Shown: positions 60,708 through 64,000 of the stretch, piece after piece
Layout of the letters: each line of letters starts with the position of its first letter
Position numbering within the stretch: the stretch's first letter is position 1
Assembly (NCBI RefSeq): GCF_001113365.1
Contig: NZ_CKYA01000003.1
Coordinates: 124,001-188,000 of the forward strand
DNA from: Streptococcus pneumoniae
GTDB taxonomy: Bacteria > Bacillota > Bacilli > Lactobacillales > Streptococcaceae
Reading direction: 5' to 3'
DNA length: 64,000 nt
The notes under the pieces: generated by a model
What the model saw: only the letters and a program-made list of their open reading frames with translations
Database searches by the model: none
What the model was told of the DNA's origin: nothing
Made by a program: the position numbers and the translations under genes

Positions 60708-62073
60708 AGCTTCTAATCAGCTCCTCTACTAATTCAATATGGGTGTAATAATCGGCGATTCGCACGTTTTCATCTCCACCGTGGTCTCGGCTATTAGCAT
60801 TTCCTAGACCGAAGGCCACCATTGGCACCTCTAGGGCATCAAAGACCGTATGCATAGGCCCTGTCCCAGCTGTCGTCGGCAAGACTGAAACGCCCTGTGG
60901 ATAGAATTTCTTGGCCAACTCGATTACATTGAGAATGGCTGGCGCGCTCATATCGCTTCGATAGCTCATCTCTCCCAAGGTATAGTATAATTCTACCTTA
61001 TCAAAGCCATTTTTGTCTAGCTGTTTCCGAATTTTTTCCAGAACATCATGCGGTTCTAAGCCCGGAACCAGACGAACCTCTAGCTTGGCACTGGCTTCTG
61101 CAGGCAAAATAGTCTTAACACCCTGACCTTGATAACCAGACTGGATTCCTTCTATATTAAGCGCTGGCTCGAAAAAGAAACGTTTTAGAAAGGCCATCCG
61201 CTCCTCCTGTAAGAGAGGCAACTCCAAGCCATAAATCCGACTGACTTCCTCTGGGTTTCGTTGACCATAAGTTTCTAGCAAGGCCATTTCTCGTTCATTT
61301 GGCTCTTGCACTTCTTCGTACAAGCCTTCAACCAAGATACGGCCATCTGCAGCGCGAAGAGACTGTAAGGCTTGAAGGAGGTACCAGGGAGCTGATTCCA
61401 CAACCCCACCATAACTAGAATGGATATCGACATCCGCACTTTTTACCTTGGCATCAAAGGTCACAATCCCCTTATTTCCACCAGAAATTTCCAGCTGTTC
61501 CAAGGCATTTTTGGTCCCTTGTTCCCAGACCAACAAATCTGCACCACGGAGTTTATCCGCATGTTTTCCCAGATACTTATCTAGGTCTGTCGAGGCCGAT
61601 TCCTCCGCACCCTCCATGATAAAACTGATGTTGACAGGCAGGTCATCGTGGTACTGCATGTATTTTCTCAAAGCACTCAAACGAGCTGTGATATGCCCCT
61701 TATCATCGTCAACCCCACGCCCATACATGAAGCCATTACGGACCGAAAGCGTAAAGGGATCCTCTGTCCAGACCTGATCCCCGTCCGCTGGCACAGTGTC
61801 ATAGTGGTTATAGAAAATCAAGGTCTTAGCATCTGGGCGCGAACTCTTGAAATGCGCCATGACAAAGGGAGCCGTATAAGTCTCATCAATCTCCACTTCA
61901 GCTCCAACACGCTTGAAAATCTCACCCAGATAGTTTGCGACTTCCTTGAGTCCAACCTGCTGGGCAAAGACCGACTTCTTAGAAATCAAGGTACGCAAAA
62001 CCTCAAAATAATGCTGGGCTACATGTTCCTTTTCAAATTTTTCGATCTGTTCTTGTTCGCTAGGAAAAACCAT
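60700..62073 (-). CDS. M20 family metallopeptidase in the met operon
   Basis: 457 residues. Metal ligands are visible in YNHYDTVPADG, GRGVDDDKGHI and MEGAEESAST, with the dimerisation domain in the middle. M20 members cleave dipeptides or N-acyl amino acids. Position between metQ and metN suggests release of methionine from imported peptides or acyl-methionine, but substrate is unproven. The same order is found in reference pneumococci. Confidence 0.9.
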   Translation of the reverse strand: MVFPSEQEQIEKFEKEHVAQHYFEVLRTLISKKSVFAQQVGLKEVANYLGEIFKRVGAEVEIDETYTAPFVMAHFKSSRPDAKTLIFYNHYDTVPADGDQVWTEDPFTLSVRNGFMYGRGVDDDKGHITARLSALRKYMQYHDDLPVNISFIMEGAEESASTDLDKYLGKHADKLRGADLLVWEQGTKNALEQLEISGGNKGIVTFDAKVKSADVDIHSSYGGVVESAPWYLLQALQSLRAADGRILVEGLYEEVQEPNEREMALLETYGQRNPEEVSRIYGLELPLLQEERMAFLKRFFFEPALNIEGIQSGYQGQGVKTILPAEASAKLEVRLVPGLEPHDVLEKIRKQLDKNGFDKVELYYTLGEMSYRSDMSAPAILNVIELAKKFYPQGVSVLPTTAGTGPMHTVFDALEVPMVAFGLGNANSRDHGGDENVRIADYYTHIELVEELIRSYE

Positions 62074-62136
62074 ATTCTCTCTACCTTTCTATGAACGAAT
62101 AGTCTTCTTTACAATCCATGCTCTATACAAAAGCAA

Positions 62137-62161
62137 GAGGTGGAATTTTCTCTCCCACCTC
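62137..62161 (-). terminator. Hairpin between metQ and the M20 gene
   Basis: GAGGTGG/CCACCTC arms with a loop, followed on the minus strand by TTGCTTTTGT. It looks like a partial terminator that could raise metQ mRNA over the rest of the operon, a common arrangement for binding proteins. Confidence 0.6.
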
Positions 62162-62172
62162 CCTGTTTCTTA

Positions 62173-63027
62173 TTACCAAACTGGTTGATCCAAACCGTCT
62201 GATGTTTCTTCGATAACTTTTTTCACGTCATCTGTGTGGTAAGCTGCGATCACTTTCTTGATAGCATCAGCCTTAGGTGATGTTTCCCAATCTTTTTTCG
62301 CAACGATGATGTTGTACCATTGTTTTGAGTTTTCATCAGCTTGTTCTTTGAAAAGTGCTTTCTTGTAGTCCAATTTTGCTTCTGTAACGAAGGTATTGTT
62401 TACAACGGCAGCATCAACTGATGACAATGAACGAGCTGTTTGGCTAGCATCCAATTCAGTGATTTTCAAGTTCTTTGGATTTTCTTTGATGTTGGCAACT
62501 GTTGCAAGAGCAGTTCCTGAAACGTCCAATTTAATCAAGCCAGCTGATTGAAGCAAGTAAAGCGCACGGCTTTCGTTTGTAGCATCGTTCGGTACAGCGA
62601 TTTCTCCGTTTGCTGGGATGTCTTCTACTTTAGTGTACTTGTTGTCACTTCCATTCAAACCTGAGTAAAGGCGGATTGGAGAGATGTAAGTATCAGCAAT
62701 CGCTACAAGGTCTTTTCCGTTTTCTTTGTTCCAGTTGTTCAAGAAGTTATAGTGTTGGAAAGCGTTCAAGTCTACTTCACCATCAGCAGTTGCCTTGTTT
62801 GGTTGTGAGTAGTCTGTGAACTCTGTAAATTCCAAGGTAATTCCGTCTTTTTTAACCAATTCTTGAACTTTATCCCAACGAGCTTCTTCAGAACCGCTAC
62901 GGTTAACAGTTGCAATTTTAATAGTTGTTGCATTGTCTGCTTTCTTTTCTGAGTTTCCGCAAGCTGCAAGAGCCAAACCTGCGACTGTAGCAAGGGCTGC
63001 TAGGCCAAGCCATTTTTTAATTTTCAT
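62173..63027 (-). CDS. metQ: Methionine-binding lipoprotein MetQ
   Basis: 284 residues. Signal peptide with lipobox LAAC (MKIKKWLGLAALATVAGLAL then AAC). NlpA/MetQ family: KIATVNRSGSEEARWDKVQE, DLNAFQHYNFLNNWNKENGK and LDASQTARSLSSVDAAVVNN are typical. Extracellular lipid-anchored substrate-binding protein of MetNI. Promoter region carries a perfect MET-box. Confidence 0.95.
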   Translation of the reverse strand: MKIKKWLGLAALATVAGLALAACGNSEKKADNATTIKIATVNRSGSEEARWDKVQELVKKDGITLEFTEFTDYSQPNKATADGEVDLNAFQHYNFLNNWNKENGKDLVAIADTYISPIRLYSGLNGSDNKYTKVEDIPANGEIAVPNDATNESRALYLLQSAGLIKLDVSGTALATVANIKENPKNLKITELDASQTARSLSSVDAAVVNNTFVTEAKLDYKKALFKEQADENSKQWYNIIVAKKDWETSPKADAIKKVIAAYHTDDVKKVIEETSDGLDQPVW

Positions 63028-63108
63028 GATTCTTTCTCCTTAAAAATAATACCGTACTAGTATCTCATACTTTGTTCAATTGCACAAATTGTTATTAGAT
63101 AATCAGAT

Positions 63109-63127
63109 ATATAGTTTAAAACTATAT
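63109..63127. promoter_or_regulatory. MET-box (MtaR/MetR operator) upstream of metQ
   Basis: The 17-bp palindrome TATAGTTTAAAACTATA (63110-63126) matches the streptococcal MET-box, as described for the LysR-type regulator MtaR/MetR. It sits about 85 bp before metQ and would control the metQ-M20-metN-metI operon. Confidence 0.8.
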
Positions 63128-63144
63128 CCCTAAAAACTGAGAAA

Positions 63145-63170
63145 TCACCCATCTTACTCAGAATGGATGA
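63145..63170 (-). terminator. Terminator after the amino-acid-binding lipoprotein gene
   Basis: TCATCCAT/ATGGGTGA stem (one G-U) with a 10-base loop, followed by TTTCTCAGTTTTT. It lies 11 bp after the stop codon. Confidence 0.6.
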
Positions 63171-63180
63171 CTTCAAAAAA

Positions 63181-64000
63181 TTATTTAATATCAGCTTCTG
63201 CTGGTAGATAAGTATCTCCGAAGAATTGTTTAGACAATTTTTCAAGCGTTCCGTCTTTGTAAAGTTCTTTGATGCGTTTGTCTACAAATGATTTCAACTC
63301 ATCTTGACCCTGAGCAAGAAGTGGGTAAACGTATGGTTGTTGGTCGCTTGGAAGCTCGATAACTTTTAAGTTGTCCAAACCTTGGTTCTTGATCACTGTT
63401 TCAACACCAATTTTATCAAAAATCTTATAGTCAAATTGGCCATCGCTCAAACGTACCATGATTTGTTGGAAGTCTGCCTTAGTATAGTTAAGGATAGTTG
63501 GGTTATCCGGGTGTTCAGCGTTGTATGCTTCTAACTGCTTAGCTGATGTAGTGGCTTGAACGACTTCCGTCGATTTTCCACCGATATCAGCGAGAGACTT
63601 GATACTAGAGTCATCTTTCTTCACTACAAGGACATTAGGGTTTTGGGCAATTGGTGCGGCATAAAGGTATTTCTCCGCACGTTCTTTAGTGTAGCTAAGA
63701 TTGTTGACAGCCATATTGTAACGGTCAGCGTCAAGACCAGCAAAGACACCTGACCATTCTGTCTTTTCAAACTTGACATCATACTTGTCAGAGTCTTTAA
63801 AGATAGCGCGAACCACTTCAATCTCGTAACCAGTCAATTCGCCATTTTCTTCATAGATAAATGGTTTTGGCGAGCCATTGGTTGCAACGATGATTTCTTT
63901 CTTGCTAGCTGCTTCTCCCTCTTTCTTAGCACCACCTGAACAAGCCGCAAGCACACCTGCAGCAATAAGCCCTAGAGCAGCAAGAGATGAGTATTTAACG
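63181..64000 (-). CDS. Amino-acid ABC transporter substrate-binding lipoprotein (5' end cut by the window)
   Basis: At least 273 residues. The frame stays open to the right edge and reads VKYSSLAALGLIAAGVLAAC, the end of a lipoprotein signal peptide, so the start codon lies just outside. The mature part is a family 3 solute-binding protein (EIIVATNGSPKPFIYEENGE, LTGYEIEVVRAIF). Polar amino acid or cystine uptake is likely, ligand not assignable. The GTG in front of LAAC is internal, not a start. Confidence 0.9.
   Translation of the reverse strand, partial: VKYSSLAALGLIAAGVLAACSGGAKKEGEAASKKEIIVATNGSPKPFIYEENGELTGYEIEVVRAIFKDSDKYDVKFEKTEWSGVFAGLDADRYNMAVNNLSYTKERAEKYLYAAPIAQNPNVLVVKKDDSSIKSLADIGGKSTEVVQATTSAKQLEAYNAEHPDNPTILNYTKADFQQIMVRLSDGQFDYKIFDKIGVETVIKNQGLDNLKVIELPSDQQPYVYPLLAQGQDELKSFVDKRIKELYKDGTLEKLSKQFFGDTYLPAEADIK

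Overview
The window reads as chromosome of a mitis-group Streptococcus close to S. pneumoniae (S. pneumoniae, S. mitis or S. pseudopneumoniae). The protein sequences and gene order match the pneumococcal block that runs from the S10/spc ribosomal genes through nrdDG, cls, folC, spxA, uvrA, ruvA, mutL, nrdI and TCS07 to the methionine ABC transporter. Four BOX repeats, typical of pneumococcus and close relatives, are present. The species cannot be fixed from this window alone. No rRNA, tRNA, CRISPR array or intact insertion sequence was seen.

Layout. 1-13.4 kb (minus strand): S10, spc and the start of the alpha operon, 28 genes from rpsJ down to rpsK, including adk, secY and infA, driven by one clear promoter ahead of rpsJ. 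Several gaps inside the operon are unusually long and structured. Two of them, on either side of rpsH, carry homologous hairpins. 13.4-17.7 kb: anaerobic ribonucleotide reductase operon nrdD, a 46-residue protein, a GNAT acetyltransferase, nrdG and a uridine-kinase-like protein, with NrdR-box-like sites at the promoter. 17.7-19.5 kb: a late-competence unit with a perfect cin-box. 19.5-25.8 kb: cls, lipoproteins, folC, an array of about eight hairpin repeats, a DUF1292 protein, ruvX, ireB and spxA. 25.8-28.9 kb: an MgtA-type P-type ATPase with a layered leader (M-box riboswitch, terminator, then a short upstream ORF). 28.9-37.5 kb: an M24 peptidase, uvrA, corA, an S66 peptidase, a SemiSWEET protein, tag and ruvA.

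37.5-45.8 kb is an AT-rich accessory island between ruvA and mutL, a place where (from memory) reference pneumococci carry riboflavin genes. It encodes a complete mannose-family PTS (EIIA, EIIB, EIIC, EIID), a cytoplasmic Cys-type sulfatase, a formylglycine-generating enzyme (FGE) and a TauE/SafE permease on the minus strand. A DeoR-family regulator and an anaerobic sulfatase-maturating enzyme (anSME) lie divergently on the plus strand. The inferred pathway is PTS uptake and phosphorylation of a sulfated sugar, desulfation inside the cell, and sulfate export. Having both an O2-dependent and an O2-sensitive maturase would let the sulfatase work with or without oxygen. A cre site and a strong promoter sit in the divergent region.

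45.8-64 kb: mutL, a LytTR/DUF3021 pair, an Nramp-like transporter, nrdI, a membrane protein, the YesLMN-like TCS07 operon with a cre site, an ECF-type membrane protein, an Rgg regulator plus MFS exporter cassette flanked by metI and a decayed second copy of the metI 3' end, then metI, metN, an M20 peptidase and metQ behind a perfect MET-box, and the 5'-truncated gene of an amino-acid-binding lipoprotein at the right edge.
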